64,000 bases of DNA from Tepidicaulis sp002389665 (GCF_965222285.1 NZ_OZ244942.1:434001-498000), one strand, 5' to 3'. Counted from the first letter of the stretch, positions 26,077-35,127 are shown. Notes: generated by a model not told the origin, from the letters alone. Made by a program: numbers and translations.

Positions 26077-27783
26077 GTGAAGTCGCTTCTCGAAAACCTT
26101 CAGGCACTGGGTACACGCCGCTTGATAATGCTGGGCGGTGTGGGCGCATTGATCGTGGTGGGCATCGTTGCCGCTTCGATCATGATGTCGCAGTCCTCCA
26201 TGACCGTTCTTTATTCCAAGCTCTCGCCGGCGGAAGCAGCGCGGGTGGGACAGGCGTTGAAAGAAATCGGTATCGATTTCGACATGCAGGAAGATGCAGG
26301 CGCCGTCCTCGTCTCCCCGAAAGAGGCGCGTAAAGCGCGCATGGCACTTGCCGAGCGGGGGCTTCCCGCTAACAGCTCCGCGGGCTGGGAGCTTTTCGAT
26401 GATGCAGGCGCGCTGGGTCTTACCTCCTTCATGCAGCAGGTGACGAAAACCCGCGCACTGGAAGGTGAGCTTGCGCGCACCATTCAGACCATGGACGGGG
26501 TGCTCGCCGCGCGTGTGCATCTTGTTCTCCCCGAGCGCGATGCGTTCAGCAGGGCGGCGGCAACGCCGAGCGCGTCCGTCTTCGTGCGCATGGGCGATGC
26601 GGCCCATATGGCGCGGGAAAAGGCGCTTGCCATTCAGCGCCTCGTCAGCGCGGCGGTGCCGGCGCTCGCGCTTAAAAACGTGACGGTCCTCGACAGTTCC
26701 GGCGAAGTGCTGGTCGCCGAAGGCGAAGGCAGCGCGAATGCCGCCCGAGGTACGGAATACCGCGCGGAGCTGGAAGAGGGGATGAGCGAATCCATCCGCC
26801 GGCTCCTTACGCCTTATCTCGGCCAGGGGAATTTTCGCGTCGCGGTGACGGCGGATATCGATCTCGACCGGGAGGTTATTGCAGAGGAGACCTTCGATCC
26901 AGATAGCCGGGTGGAGCGCTCGCGCCGCAATTTCTCCGAAAACGAAAACGCGACCGATACCAGCACCGAGCCGCCCGTCTCTGTCGCGCAGAACCTACCC
27001 GAAGAAGAAATCAGCAATGGCGCAGGGTCCTCTTCTTCCTCGACGACGGAGCGTGTGGAAGAAACGATCAACTACGAGATTTCCTCCGTGCGCCGCGAGC
27101 GGGTGAGCGAGGCGGGTAAAGTCGAGCGGCTCAATGTCGCCATTCTGGTGGATGGGGTGCGCGGTGTGGATGCCTCCGGCGCGGAAACTTATGAACCGCG
27201 CTCTGAAGAAGATCTTGCAAAAATCGCCACCATTGTGCGCACGGCGGCAGGTTTCGATGCGTCTCGCGGCGATGTCGTCACCGTGGAGAATGTAAAATTC
27301 ATCGAGCGGGTGCAGGATCTCGAGCCGGTGGGCACGCCCACCTTGACCGAGGTCGTCATGCATAACCTGGGCACGGTCATTCAGTCGCTCGTGCTGCTTC
27401 TCATTGTCGGCCTGCTCACAGTCTTCGGTCTCAAGCCCGTCGTCTCCCGTCTCATGGAGACGAACCGCGAGCGCAGAAAAACGGCGCTGGAAGCGCTGGA
27501 AGAGGAAGAAGCGGGTGAGGGTGAAGCCGCCGCAGCGCTTGCCTTTGAAGGCGGCGCTGAAAATGTTGCCGGCGCGCTCGAAGACCGCAGAGCCCAGGCC
27601 GAGGCCCAGCTTTCCGGCGGCACCGGTACGGACAAGTTCATGGAAAACATGATCCAGCTGCGCTCGGTGGAAGGGAAAGTGCGCGAAAGCTCCATCGCCA
27701 AGCTTGGTGAGATCGTCGACGAATATCCCGAAGAGGCCGTCAATATCCTGCGCGCCTGGGTCTATGAAGAAAGGAGCGCGTGA
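26077..27783 (+). CDS. fliF: Flagellar MS-ring protein FliF
   Basis: A 568-residue protein forming the MS-ring in the inner membrane, the first basal-body structure. An N-terminal membrane helix (LIVVGIVAASIMMS region) is followed by the YscJ-like domain (LYSKLSPAEAARVGQALKE), the FliF-C ring-building domain, a second membrane helix (VIQSLVLLLIVGLLTVFGL) and a cytoplasmic tail that binds FliG. The start is GTG at 26077; the nearby ATG at 26072 is out of frame. GGGGAT upstream acts as the ribosome site. The stop overlaps the fliH start by one base. Confidence 0.95.
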   Translation: MKSLLENLQALGTRRLIMLGGVGALIVVGIVAASIMMSQSSMTVLYSKLSPAEAARVGQALKEIGIDFDMQEDAGAVLVSPKEARKARMALAERGLPANSSAGWELFDDAGALGLTSFMQQVTKTRALEGELARTIQTMDGVLAARVHLVLPERDAFSRAAATPSASVFVRMGDAAHMAREKALAIQRLVSAAVPALALKNVTVLDSSGEVLVAEGEGSANAARGTEYRAELEEGMSESIRRLLTPYLGQGNFRVAVTADIDLDREVIAEETFDPDSRVERSRRNFSENENATDTSTEPPVSVAQNLPEEEISNGAGSSSSSTTERVEETINYEISSVRRERVSEAGKVERLNVAILVDGVRGVDASGAETYEPRSEEDLAKIATIVRTAAGFDASRGDVVTVENVKFIERVQDLEPVGTPTLTEVVMHNLGTVIQSLVLLLIVGLLTVFGLKPVVSRLMETNRERRKTALEALEEEEAGEGEAAAALAFEGGAENVAGALEDRRAQAEAQLSGGTGTDKFMENMIQLRSVEGKVRESSIAKLGEIVDEYPEEAVNILRAWVYEERSA

Positions 27784-28469
27784 TGGGCATGGCTGCAACG
27801 CGTCCTTATGCTTTCGAGCCGCTGGATAAGCCCGCCCGCCTCGCTGTCGTCGAGGCGGAGGAAACGGCCGAGGAACTCGAAGCCCGGCTGCGGGAGGAAT
27901 TTACCCGCACGCTTGACGCAGCCCGCGCCGATGCCTTCGAAGAAGGCAAGGTCCAAGGCACGCGGGAAGGCCGGCTCTTGGCCGAGCGGGACAGCTCGCT
28001 CCAGGCGCGTCAGGTCACGCTCAATCTTCTCAGCGAGATCACCCGCGGCGTCGGCATGCTCGATGAAGAAACTTGCCGCCTTGAAAAAGAAGCGCTCGGC
28101 GCCGTGAAAGCGTTTTTGGGCCAGCTTGCCCCCCGCTTCATGGAAGAAACCTTGGCCGCGCGCTGCGAGGCTTTGCTGCAGGAAGCTTTTTTGCAGCTCG
28201 GTGACAGCCGGCAATTGTTGATCGGTGTCCATGCGGGCGCGGCATCCTCCATCGAGGCATTGCTTACCTCCGTTGAAGTGCCGCCTGGCGTGGAAGTTCT
28301 GGTGCAGGCCGAAGAGGCACTGCCTGCGGGCGGCATCGATATCCGCTGGACCCATGGCGGCGTCCGCTTCGATCCCGAAGCGGTTTTGGCGCTGCTTACC
28401 CCCGAAGAGGGTCCGGCTTCCCAAGAGACATATCAGACAATGGAAATGCGTGAAGAAGGAGACGCGTGA
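27783..28469 (+). CDS. fliH: Flagellar export ATPase regulator FliH
   Basis: A 228-residue FliH-like protein that would hold FliI at the C-ring through FliN. The middle is Ala/Glu-rich and helical (LEARLREEFTRTLDAARADAFEEGK, cited as positions about 36-60), typical of the FliH stalk, and the C-terminal GGIDIRWTHGGVRFDPE resembles the FliH/YscL end domain. Assignment rests also on its place between fliF and fliN. The ATG at 27783 overlaps the fliF stop; an in-frame GTG one codon earlier is possible. Confidence 0.75.
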   Translation: MGMAATRPYAFEPLDKPARLAVVEAEETAEELEARLREEFTRTLDAARADAFEEGKVQGTREGRLLAERDSSLQARQVTLNLLSEITRGVGMLDEETCRLEKEALGAVKAFLGQLAPRFMEETLAARCEALLQEAFLQLGDSRQLLIGVHAGAASSIEALLTSVEVPPGVEVLVQAEEALPAGGIDIRWTHGGVRFDPEAVLALLTPEEGPASQETYQTMEMREEGDA

Positions 28470-28936
28470 TGAGCGACAAGGATACCCCCATCATTTCCGG
28501 CACCGGTGCGGAAATCGAGGAAGGCGCCGAAGCGGCCTCTCCGGCGGCGGCGCAAAAGCCCCAGCCGTCCCAGATGCGCCAGACGCGTGAGGCGGAGTTC
28601 GATGCCAGCGCCGCCGTTTTCCCGCGCGGCGAACTCGATGAGCCGGAAACCGCCTCCCGTCGTACGGTGGAACAGAACCTTGCCGTCGTTATGGGCGTGC
28701 CGGTGAAAATGCAGGTCGTACTCGGCGCTGCCACCATGCCCGTCGCCAGCCTTCTGAAGCTCGGGCGCGGCGCCATTGTCGAGCTTGATCACAAGGTGGG
28801 CGAGCCTGTTGCCATCATGATCAATGACCGGGTCATTGCCCGGGGCGAAGTGGTGGTGGTCGATGAAGACCGTTTCGGCGTGACGCTGACGGATATTGTC
28901 GCCGACCCTTTCAGCGGCGCTTCGGCGAAGCATTAA
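28469..28936 (+). CDS. fliN: Flagellar motor switch protein FliN
   Basis: A 155-residue C-ring protein. Residues about 70-150 are a SpoA domain (VPVKMQVVLGAATMPVASLL, then GEPVAIMINDRVIARGEVVV); the N-terminal 65 residues are acidic and Ala/Pro-rich, a longer tail than in enterobacterial FliN. It binds FliH and FliM. The ATG overlaps the fliH TGA. Here fliN precedes fliM, the reverse of the enteric order. Confidence 0.93.
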   Translation: MSDKDTPIISGTGAEIEEGAEAASPAAAQKPQPSQMRQTREAEFDASAAVFPRGELDEPETASRRTVEQNLAVVMGVPVKMQVVLGAATMPVASLLKLGRGAIVELDHKVGEPVAIMINDRVIARGEVVVVDEDRFGVTLTDIVADPFSGASAKH

Positions 28937-28954
28937 GCAAGTAAGAGGTTGCCG

Positions 28955-29971
28955 ATGGACGAGACCACTTCCCCTCACAGCCCGAATGAAGCGGCCTGGG
29001 CGGGCCGCGCCGAAGAGGGCGATCTGGCCGGTGCCGTTATGGGCGGGCGCCGTCAGGCGGCCTCCGAAGCGCTGAGCAAATTGACGGATTCGGCGGGCCT
29101 GCATGAGCGCCTGCCGATGATGGATGTGATCGTCGACCGGCTGGTGCGCCTTCTGACGACGGGCCTCAGGCAATTCACTTCCCACGGGGCGCGCATCAAT
29201 GTCGCCGATTATTCCATTCACCGGTTCGGCGATGTGCTGCAGTCGCTGCCCGAGCGCTCGCTCATCAATGTCGCGGTGGCCGAGCCCTGGGACAACAAGC
29301 TGCTCATCACTGCCGATTCCGACATGGTCTATGCGTTTGTGGATGTGCTGCTCGGTAGTCCGAAATCGGCGCGCATGTTCGATCCGAGCCGTTCCTATAC
29401 CTCCATCGAGCGGCGTCTTGCGGGGCGGGTGCTTGATCTCGTGGCCGATAATCTGGCAAGCGCGTTCGAGCCCATCTCGAAAGTCAGCTTCAAAAGCGAG
29501 CGGCTGGAGGTCAATCAGGAATTCGTCGTCATCTGCCGGGAAAGCAATCCCACGGTCATGATCGATCTGCAGGTGGATTTTGAATGCGGCGGCGGCAAGG
29601 TGCGCATCGCGCTGCCTTATGTGACGCTGGAGCCGGTACGCAAAAAACTGGTGCAAATGTTTACCAGCGAGAAATTCGGCCGGGACCCCGCCTGGGAGCG
29701 CCATTTCCATAGCGAGGTGCAGCGCACGGAGCTTGCCATTACCGGTGTCCTGCATGAGCGCATCGTGACGCTCGGCGAAGTGGCGGGCTGGAAGCCCGGC
29801 ATGACGATTTCCCTGCCCATTTCCGTCCGCAAGCCCGCGGCCCGTCTCATGTGCAATGGCGTGCCGCTTTATGAGGGGGAAATGGGGCAATCCGGCGGCT
29901 CGCTCGCCATCAAAGTCGAAGAAGCAACCAATCTGGAGCAGGAGTTCATCGATGCTCTCTTATCTGATTAA
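28955..29971 (+). CDS. fliM: Flagellar motor switch protein FliM
   Basis: A 338-residue C-ring protein that receives the CheY-P signal and sets rotation direction. The central CheC-like domain (SIHRFGDVLQSLPERSLINV, then SRSYTSIERRLAGRVLDLV) and the C-terminal SpoA part (ITGVLHERIVTLGEVAGWKP) are recognisable. The classical CheY-binding N-peptide (LSQxEIDALL) is not visible; the N-terminus instead reads NEAAWAGRAEEGDLAGAVMG. The ATG at 28955 follows an AAGAGG ribosome site. The gene overlaps the next one by 20 bases. Confidence 0.9.
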   Translation: MDETTSPHSPNEAAWAGRAEEGDLAGAVMGGRRQAASEALSKLTDSAGLHERLPMMDVIVDRLVRLLTTGLRQFTSHGARINVADYSIHRFGDVLQSLPERSLINVAVAEPWDNKLLITADSDMVYAFVDVLLGSPKSARMFDPSRSYTSIERRLAGRVLDLVADNLASAFEPISKVSFKSERLEVNQEFVVICRESNPTVMIDLQVDFECGGGKVRIALPYVTLEPVRKKLVQMFTSEKFGRDPAWERHFHSEVQRTELAITGVLHERIVTLGEVAGWKPGMTISLPISVRKPAARLMCNGVPLYEGEMGQSGGSLAIKVEEATNLEQEFIDALLSD

Positions 29972-30584
29972 TATCGCGCTTCTTTGCGCATTGCTGGCCT
30001 GCACGACCTATATGTATTTCGTCAATCAGCGCCTGCGCCTGTTGCGCAGCGGGCAGGACAATATCGGCCCGATGATCGAGAAATTCGCCAAGATCACCGG
30101 CGATATGACCGAAAGCTTGAGCACGCTGAAATCGGACGCTGTGGCGACCGCCCGCCAGCTCGAAGAAATTGTCTCGCATGCCCATGCGCTGAACGGCAAG
30201 ATCGAGACGACGCTGAAAGAAGCAAAGGCCATCGAGCTGCGCCTTACCGCGGCCAATGCGCTGCACCCGGCCGCGCAAAGAAGCCCGGCGCAGGATGAAA
30301 GCATCGAAGGTTTGACCGATCTTCTTAAAGCTTTTGAAGAAGAAGTCGCCCGCCGCCCTGAGAATAAAGCAAAGGACGCGCCTGTGCGCGCCGATCAGGT
30401 GCAAGAGGCGCCCCCCCGCCCGCTCCATGCGGTGGAACCGCGCCCGGCCCTGGGCTTTCGCGCCCGCCAGCATGATGAAGAGGGGGAAAAGGGTGTGCGG
30501 CGCTGGAAGCCCGCTTTCGCCAGCAAGAAGAGCCTGATGAATGAGGCGCTCGATCTCTTTTACAAAGCTCCGGGGGATGCCTGA
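29952..30584 (+). CDS. DUF6468 membrane-anchored flagellar protein
   Basis: A 210-residue protein with one N-terminal membrane helix (MLSYLINIALLCALLACTTY) followed by a coiled-coil-like region (residues about 30-100) and a charged tail. This matches DUF6468, a domain found beside fliM in alphaproteobacterial flagellar clusters; its role is not established. The start at 29952 lies inside the fliM end with a GCAGGAG ribosome site; the longer upstream frame is a shadow of fliM. Its stop overlaps the next ATG (TGATG), so three genes are translationally linked. Confidence 0.72.
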   Translation: MLSYLINIALLCALLACTTYMYFVNQRLRLLRSGQDNIGPMIEKFAKITGDMTESLSTLKSDAVATARQLEEIVSHAHALNGKIETTLKEAKAIELRLTAANALHPAAQRSPAQDESIEGLTDLLKAFEEEVARRPENKAKDAPVRADQVQEAPPRPLHAVEPRPALGFRARQHDEEGEKGVRRWKPAFASKKSLMNEALDLFYKAPGDA

Positions 30585-31240
30585 TGCGTATTTTGCCCAT
30601 CGCGCTGACGGCGGCGTTTCTGGCGCTGCCCATGCAAATGGAAATCGTGGTGCATGAAAGCGCGGCACTTGCCAAAGGGGTGGCCGGAGACGGCTTTGGT
30701 GATCACCCGCGCCCTTGGGCTAACGATCTTTTGAATAATGGGCAGAAACAACCCGCTGAAAGCACGCAACATGCTGAAGAAAGCCTTAAGCGCGAGGCAG
30801 TAGAGGCCTCGGCAGAGAAGGCGCAAGCGGGGGCGATGAGTGCTGCCGCAGACCTTTCGCCCGAAAACTGCGCTGCAACCAGCGCCGATATCGAATCCCG
30901 TCTCTCCCGGCTCCAAGCGGCCGAGCGGCGCCTGCAAAAGCAGCTTGCCGGTCTCACCGCATTGCAAGGGGCAATTGAAACCCTGCTCGTGCAGCAAACG
31001 GAGGCGGAGAAGCAGGACCTTCAACAGCTTGTTAATCTGTACCGGAATATGAAACCTGTAGAGGCTGCCGGTATTTTGGGTGACATGGAGCTACCCATCG
31101 TGGTGTCCGTGGTGCTGGCCATGAAGGAGCGTGAAGCCGCGCCCATCCTGGCGCAGATGCCTAAAGCGGCAGCTCAGGACGTGACGCGGGAAATTGCGCG
31201 GCGCCGCAGTCTTGAGCGGCTGGATATCAGCCAGCTTTAA
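30584..31240 (+). CDS. motE: MotE-like periplasmic flagellar protein
   Basis: A 218-residue protein with an N-terminal signal or anchor segment (ILPIALTAAFLALPMQM), a central coiled-coil (ESRLSRLQAAERRLQKQLA) and a C-terminal MgtE-N-like domain (LVNLYRNMKPVEAAGILGDM, AAPILAQMPKAAAQDV). This layout is the MotE family; Sinorhizobium MotE is a periplasmic chaperone for MotC, but no motC is seen in this window, so the partner here is unknown. It lies directly behind fliM and DUF6468, the common alphaproteobacterial arrangement. Confidence 0.75.
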   Translation: MRILPIALTAAFLALPMQMEIVVHESAALAKGVAGDGFGDHPRPWANDLLNNGQKQPAESTQHAEESLKREAVEASAEKAQAGAMSAAADLSPENCAATSADIESRLSRLQAAERRLQKQLAGLTALQGAIETLLVQQTEAEKQDLQQLVNLYRNMKPVEAAGILGDMELPIVVSVVLAMKEREAAPILAQMPKAAAQDVTREIARRRSLERLDISQL

Positions 31241-31255
31241 GGGGGCCGCAGAGTA

Positions 31256-31759
31256 ATGAGGGATTTCATGCGATTTGGCCGGAACAGACCCACCTTGACC
31301 CTGATCACGGATGGGGAGCGGCGCGTCTATCCCGACGAGGCTCAGCATTCGGCAAATGACGTTCTGATGTCGCGCCTTCTCAGCGCGGTCATGGAAGAGG
31401 CGATGCAGGATATCTTTTCCGTGGACCTGGCTCATTTCGTCGGTGAGCTGCGCAACGGTTACAAGGATATCCTGATGGACATCGTTAAGGATTGCCTCTC
31501 CTCCTCGCCCTATGGCGCTTATGTGAATTTCTCCGGCAAGGGCACGTTCGAGCTCGACTGGAACACGGTGCCGGCGGTGCGGCTCGAATTTGTCTGGGCG
31601 GGGCCCTTCTACGAGGTTTTCTTCGAGGTGGAACGGCGCGGCAATGAAATGCAGTGCTATTTCGGCGAAGTGCGCCCGCAGGGCGGCCAGTCGCCGGCAA
31701 AGGCGACGAAGCATTTCATCGAGGAGCTGCAGCGCGGCCTCAATGAGGGCGCGCTCTGA
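31256..31759 (+). CDS. Unknown protein, last gene of fliF operon
   Basis: A 167-residue soluble protein that I do not recognise. It has no signal peptide or membrane helix. A helical first half (SRLLSAVMEEAMQDIF) is followed by an alternating strand region (TFELDWNTVPAVRLEF, FYEVFFEVERRGNEMQCYF) and a short helical end. It starts 16 bases after the motE-like stop and is followed by an intrinsic terminator, so it belongs to the fliF-fliM transcript. A role in motor or export is inferred from position only. Confidence 0.65.
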   Translation: MRDFMRFGRNRPTLTLITDGERRVYPDEAQHSANDVLMSRLLSAVMEEAMQDIFSVDLAHFVGELRNGYKDILMDIVKDCLSSSPYGAYVNFSGKGTFELDWNTVPAVRLEFVWAGPFYEVFFEVERRGNEMQCYFGEVRPQGGQSPAKATKHFIEELQRGLNEGAL

Positions 31760-31785
31760 ACTCTTAAGAGCCCGGCTAAACACAG

Positions 31786-31822
31786 AGAAAGGCGCTGCTG
31801 AGAAGCAGCGCCTTTTCTTTTT
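31786..31822 (+). terminator. Intrinsic terminator of the fliF operon
   Basis: AAAGGCGCTGCT / AGCAGCGCCTTT forms a 12-bp stem with a short loop, followed by TTTCTTTTT. It also lies just beyond the end of the convergent regulator gene. Confidence 0.88.
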
Positions 31823-31837
31823 GACCTTGAAGGGAGA

Positions 31838-32599
31838 TCAGAAATTCGCGGCAACCGCTTCGGTTTGAGAGGGCGCGGGGCGGACCAGCGCGATCTCCTC
31901 AGGCGCCTCGAGCTTATAGCCGCGCCCATAGACCGTCTCGATATAAGAAGCGCCATCCGTATAGCTTGCAAGCTTCTTGCGCAGCTTGCAGATATAGACA
32001 TCCACCACCTTGTCGAAGGGCTGCGTGTCCCGCATCCCGTAAACGGCGTCGTAAATCGTTTCTTTGGCCACTACGCGGCCGACGCGCAGAGCAAGCTGGG
32101 TGAAGATCGTGTGTTCGCGGTGGCTGAGCTTGACCCGTTCGCCCCGGATTTCCGGATCCCGCCCGTCGAGATAGGCGGTGATTTCCCCGATCTCGATCGA
32201 AGTGGTGGGGTGGCCGTGGGCCCGGCGGATGACGGCATGGATACGCTCGATCACCTCGCCTGCGTTCACCGGCTTGACCATCACATCGTCCGCCCCGGCG
32301 TTCAAAAGCGCGATGGAAAGCGCGCTGTTCTTATTGTCGATTAGCGCTACAACCGGCACATCGCAGCCCAGTTTGCGCAGCAGCCGGATTTTCTCTTCCA
32401 TTTCTTCGCTCTCGCCGATCAGTGCGCCCTGGAAATTGTTCAGGTCCGCGGCGAAGGCGTCGGTAATGTCATCGACCCCATATTCTTCCACGATGGAAAG
32501 CTCGGCCCGCTCTTTGGCGAAAACACGCTGCAGCGCGGCTGCAACGCCGGCATTCTTTTCTAGAAGTGCCAGGTTCGTCTTCTTACGCTTGTTGCCCAT
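31838..32599 (-). CDS. ftcR: FtcR-like atypical OmpR-family flagellar regulator
   Basis: A 253-residue regulator with an N-terminal receiver-like domain (residues about 8-125) and a C-terminal winged helix (about 140-235; ETIYDAVYGMRD, DVYICKLRKKL, YIETVYGRGYKLE). The receiver is degenerate: the acidic pocket at the N-terminus reads NLALLEKN and the phosphoacceptor strand reads FQGALIGES with no Asp, although the Lys of VKPVNAGEV remains. This agrees with FtcR, the flagellar master regulator of Brucella, which has a similar ALIG strand and a DGRDPEI.GE linker (here LDGRDPEIRGERV). The gene stands alone among flagellar operons. The orthology is from memory of the family. Confidence 0.75.
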   Translation of the reverse strand: MGNKRKKTNLALLEKNAGVAAALQRVFAKERAELSIVEEYGVDDITDAFAADLNNFQGALIGESEEMEEKIRLLRKLGCDVPVVALIDNKNSALSIALLNAGADDVMVKPVNAGEVIERIHAVIRRAHGHPTTSIEIGEITAYLDGRDPEIRGERVKLSHREHTIFTQLALRVGRVVAKETIYDAVYGMRDTQPFDKVVDVYICKLRKKLASYTDGASYIETVYGRGYKLEAPEEIALVRPAPSQTEAVAANF

Positions 32600-32957
32600 T
32601 GTGCCCTCGATAGTGATGCGAAATCCTTGTTGCCTTTTCCCGTTTCTGGGATCCCTGCCTAAGGAAAACTCCGCAGTGTTGACTCACTGTTTCGTGACTA
32701 ATAAGGGGCACCGCCTGTAAAGGGCTGCTTAATTCATTCGTTGCATTTCGTCTTAGATTTCAAAACTTCATATGTTTTTCACGTTCCGCATGATTTCGAC
32801 AGACTTTGTTCGAAAACTTCTTTCAACTCTTATGAAAATTCTTTTTTGAAATCTTGCAAGAACGCAGCGCTATAGCGCAAAGAGACCCGTCTTTTTAAGC
32901 CAGTTTAAACAGCGCCGCCTAGCGTGAGGCTCAACGACACTTTTGCGGTTGTGAGCA
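32600..32957. other. Long intergenic control region between ftcR-like gene and flgI
   Basis: About 360 bases without a gene. Bases 32700-32880 are clearly AT-richer than the surroundings, suiting promoters for the minus-strand regulator. The flgI side holds one copy of the shared flagellar element (32893-32922). I see no small ORF or RNA-like fold that I would defend. Confidence 0.6.
32893..32922 (+). promoter_or_regulatory. Shared flagellar promoter element, flgI operon copy
   Basis: TTAA at 32905-32908, 10 bases, CTAG at 32919-32922 followed by CGTGA. The distal box at the standard spacing reads TTTT, while a TTAA occurs at 32895, two bases closer. It lies 36 bases before flgI. Confidence 0.5.
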
Positions 32958-34085
32958 ATGAAAAAGAAATCCCCTCTCGCCCGTCTCGCGCTTCTGGCCT
33001 TTTTGGGCATGGCGCTGACAGGCGCCGGCCTGGGCGAGGCGGTTGCCAGCCGGATCAAGGATATTGTGCGCGTTGAAGGCGTGCGCAAGAACATGCTGGT
33101 CGGCTACGGCTTGGTGGTCGGGCTCAACGGGTCGGGGGACAGGCTGCGCAACATTCCCTTCACCGAGCAAAGCCTGACAAGCATGCTGAAGCGCATGGGC
33201 GTCAATGTGCGCGATGAGGAACTGAAGACGAAGAATGTGGCCGCCGTCATGGTGACGGCCGAGCTGCCGCCTTTCTCCCGCCAGGGCGCTTTGATCGACG
33301 TGTCGGTCTCCACCCTGGGCGATGCGACAAGCCTTGCGGGCGGCGCGCTGCTCGTTACCCCGCTCATGGGCGCGGACGGTAATGTTTACGCGGTGGCTCA
33401 GGGCCCCGTCGCCATTTCAGGCTATAGCGCGGACGGCGATGCGCAATCCGTCACGAAAGGCATTCCCACGCGCGCGCGCATTACGAATGGTGCGATCGTC
33501 GAGCGGGAACTGCCCGAGCAGCTCGATCAGCTTGAGATCGTCCGCCTTAACCTGCGCAATCCCGACTTTACGACGGCGATCCGCATTGCCGATACGGTGA
33601 ACCGCCGTTTCGGCGCACCGCTTGCCGATCCGCTCGATCTCAACAATGTGGAAATCCGTGTGCCGGCTAACTATCGCGGCCAGGTTGCCCGGTTCATTTA
33701 CGATATCGAAGGGCTTGATGTGCGCCCGGATGCGGTCGCCAAGGTCGTGATCGACGAAAAATCCGGCACGATCGTGATCGGCGCCGATGTGCATATCAGT
33801 AAAGTCGCGATCACCCATGGCAATCTGACCGTGCGCGTCACCGAAACGCCCCAGGTCTCCCAGCCCTCGCCGTTCGCCGAAGTAGGCGAGACGGCGGTCG
33901 TGCCGCGCACCGATATCGAGATCGAGGAAGGCAAGAAGGGGTTCGAAGTTGTCGGCGGCACGACGACGCTGGAGTCGCTTGTATCCGGCCTCAACCGGCT
34001 CGGCATGTCGCCGGGCGATGTGATCTCGATCCTGCAGGCGATCAAGGCGAGCGGCGCGCTGCAGGCGGAAATCGAGGTGATCTGA
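32958..34085 (+). CDS. flgI: Flagellar P-ring protein FlgI
   Basis: A 375-residue periplasmic P-ring subunit with a signal peptide (LLAFLGMALTGAGLGEAVA). Strong family blocks follow: RIKDIVRVEGVRKNMLVGYG, LVVGLNGSGDRL, and a C-terminal TTLESLVSGLNRLGMSPGDV with the LQAIKASGALQAEIEVI end. Length is usual. It is coupled to flgJ by a TGATG overlap. FlgA at 9012 would assist its assembly. Confidence 0.96.
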   Translation: MKKKSPLARLALLAFLGMALTGAGLGEAVASRIKDIVRVEGVRKNMLVGYGLVVGLNGSGDRLRNIPFTEQSLTSMLKRMGVNVRDEELKTKNVAAVMVTAELPPFSRQGALIDVSVSTLGDATSLAGGALLVTPLMGADGNVYAVAQGPVAISGYSADGDAQSVTKGIPTRARITNGAIVERELPEQLDQLEIVRLNLRNPDFTTAIRIADTVNRRFGAPLADPLDLNNVEIRVPANYRGQVARFIYDIEGLDVRPDAVAKVVIDEKSGTIVIGADVHISKVAITHGNLTVRVTETPQVSQPSPFAEVGETAVVPRTDIEIEEGKKGFEVVGGTTTLESLVSGLNRLGMSPGDVISILQAIKASGALQAEIEVI

Positions 34086-34546
34086 TGAGTATCCTGCCTC
34101 CCACAGGGCCGGTCCCGCCCGGCGGTTTTGCCGAGCTTCTGGAGCGCCCCTTTTTGGAGCGGCGCGCGGAAAAAGCTTTGCCCCCGCCGCTGGAGACGTT
34201 CGCCGGATCGCAGCGCTACAGAAAAAGCGCACCGTCGCCTTCGCTGACGGCCTCCCTCACGAGCGAGGCGCCCCGCGCGCGGGTGCTGACCGGTACGGGG
34301 CACGACCCGGCCGACCCTGTCTGGAAAGCGGCGAAGGAATTCGAAGCGCTCATGCTCTCTGAAATGTTCACCCACATGTTCTCCGGCATCAAAAGCGACG
34401 GGCTTTTCGGCGGCGGCCATGCGGAAGAAACCTACCGCACCTTCCTCATGCAGTCTTACGGGGAAAGCGTGGCGGAAAATGGCGGCATCGGGCTTGCCGA
34501 AGCCGTTTACCGGGATATTGCCCGCACCTATGGCGGGAGCGGGTAA
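34085..34546 (+). CDS. flgJ: Rod-binding protein FlgJ (rod-cap domain only)
   Basis: A 153-residue protein equal to the N-terminal rod-binding half of enterobacterial FlgJ. AAKEFEALMLSEMFTHMFSG is the family signature, followed by a GGGHAEETYRTFLMQSYGE block. The muramidase half is absent, as is common in alphaproteobacteria; the separate lytic transglycosylase at 41341 could provide that activity. It starts within the flgI stop codon. Confidence 0.9.
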   Translation: MSILPPTGPVPPGGFAELLERPFLERRAEKALPPPLETFAGSQRYRKSAPSPSLTASLTSEAPRARVLTGTGHDPADPVWKAAKEFEALMLSEMFTHMFSGIKSDGLFGGGHAEETYRTFLMQSYGESVAENGGIGLAEAVYRDIARTYGGSG

Positions 34547-34563
34547 GGAGAGGATCAAACATC

Positions 34564-35097
34564 ATGACGGACGGCGCCGATCTGAAACAGCATATCCAGG
34601 ATTTCGAGCTTCCGCCTGCGCCCGCTGAGGCGCCGGCAGAAGAAGCGCAGGAGGCAGAAGATCCTTCCGCCGCCTACCGCCAGGAGCTTCTGGCGCGCGC
34701 CCATGCGCATCTGCGCGAGCTCGGCGATGTCCTGAAAGCCGAGAACGAGGCGGTGCTGAAACTCGACACGCCCGCTCTCGAGCGTTTCGCCGATATCAAG
34801 GAAAGCCTTTTCATTCGCCTTTCCGCCTTGGAAGAGGCGGCCCATGCGCAGCAGGTGGCTTTGATGGGAAGCGGGAGCGCGCTTGAAGAGGAAATCAGGG
34901 CGCTCACCGCCGATGTACAAAAAAGCGCGGAAGAAAATCTCCGCCTTCTCAAGGATCTAGGATCGGCGGTGCAGAAAGTCGCCGCGCTCCATGCCAGGGC
35001 CGTGGAAAATGTGAACAGCGAAGGGCTTTACAGCGCCGCCGGCCGCAACCTGCGCGCCGCCGAGCTCTCTCCCGCCGGCATGAAGCTCGAGCTTTAA
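34564..35097 (+). CDS. flgN: FlgN-like flagellar export chaperone
   Basis: A 177-residue helical protein, likely the FlgN-type chaperone for the hook-associated proteins FlgK and FlgL. The N-terminal 35 residues are acidic Pro/Ala-rich; the rest is long amphipathic helices (LRELGDVLKAENEAVLKLD, LLKDLGSAVQKVAALHARAV) with the short GRNLRAAELSPAG tail. Sequence similarity within FlgN is always low, so the call rests on the helical pattern, size and place after flgJ. Ends before a bidirectional terminator. Confidence 0.65.
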   Translation: MTDGADLKQHIQDFELPPAPAEAPAEEAQEAEDPSAAYRQELLARAHAHLRELGDVLKAENEAVLKLDTPALERFADIKESLFIRLSALEEAAHAQQVALMGSGSALEEEIRALTADVQKSAEENLRLLKDLGSAVQKVAALHARAVENVNSEGLYSAAGRNLRAAELSPAGMKLEL

Positions 35098-35127
35098 GCG
35101 CCCTCTGTCATTCAATTGCAGGCAATG

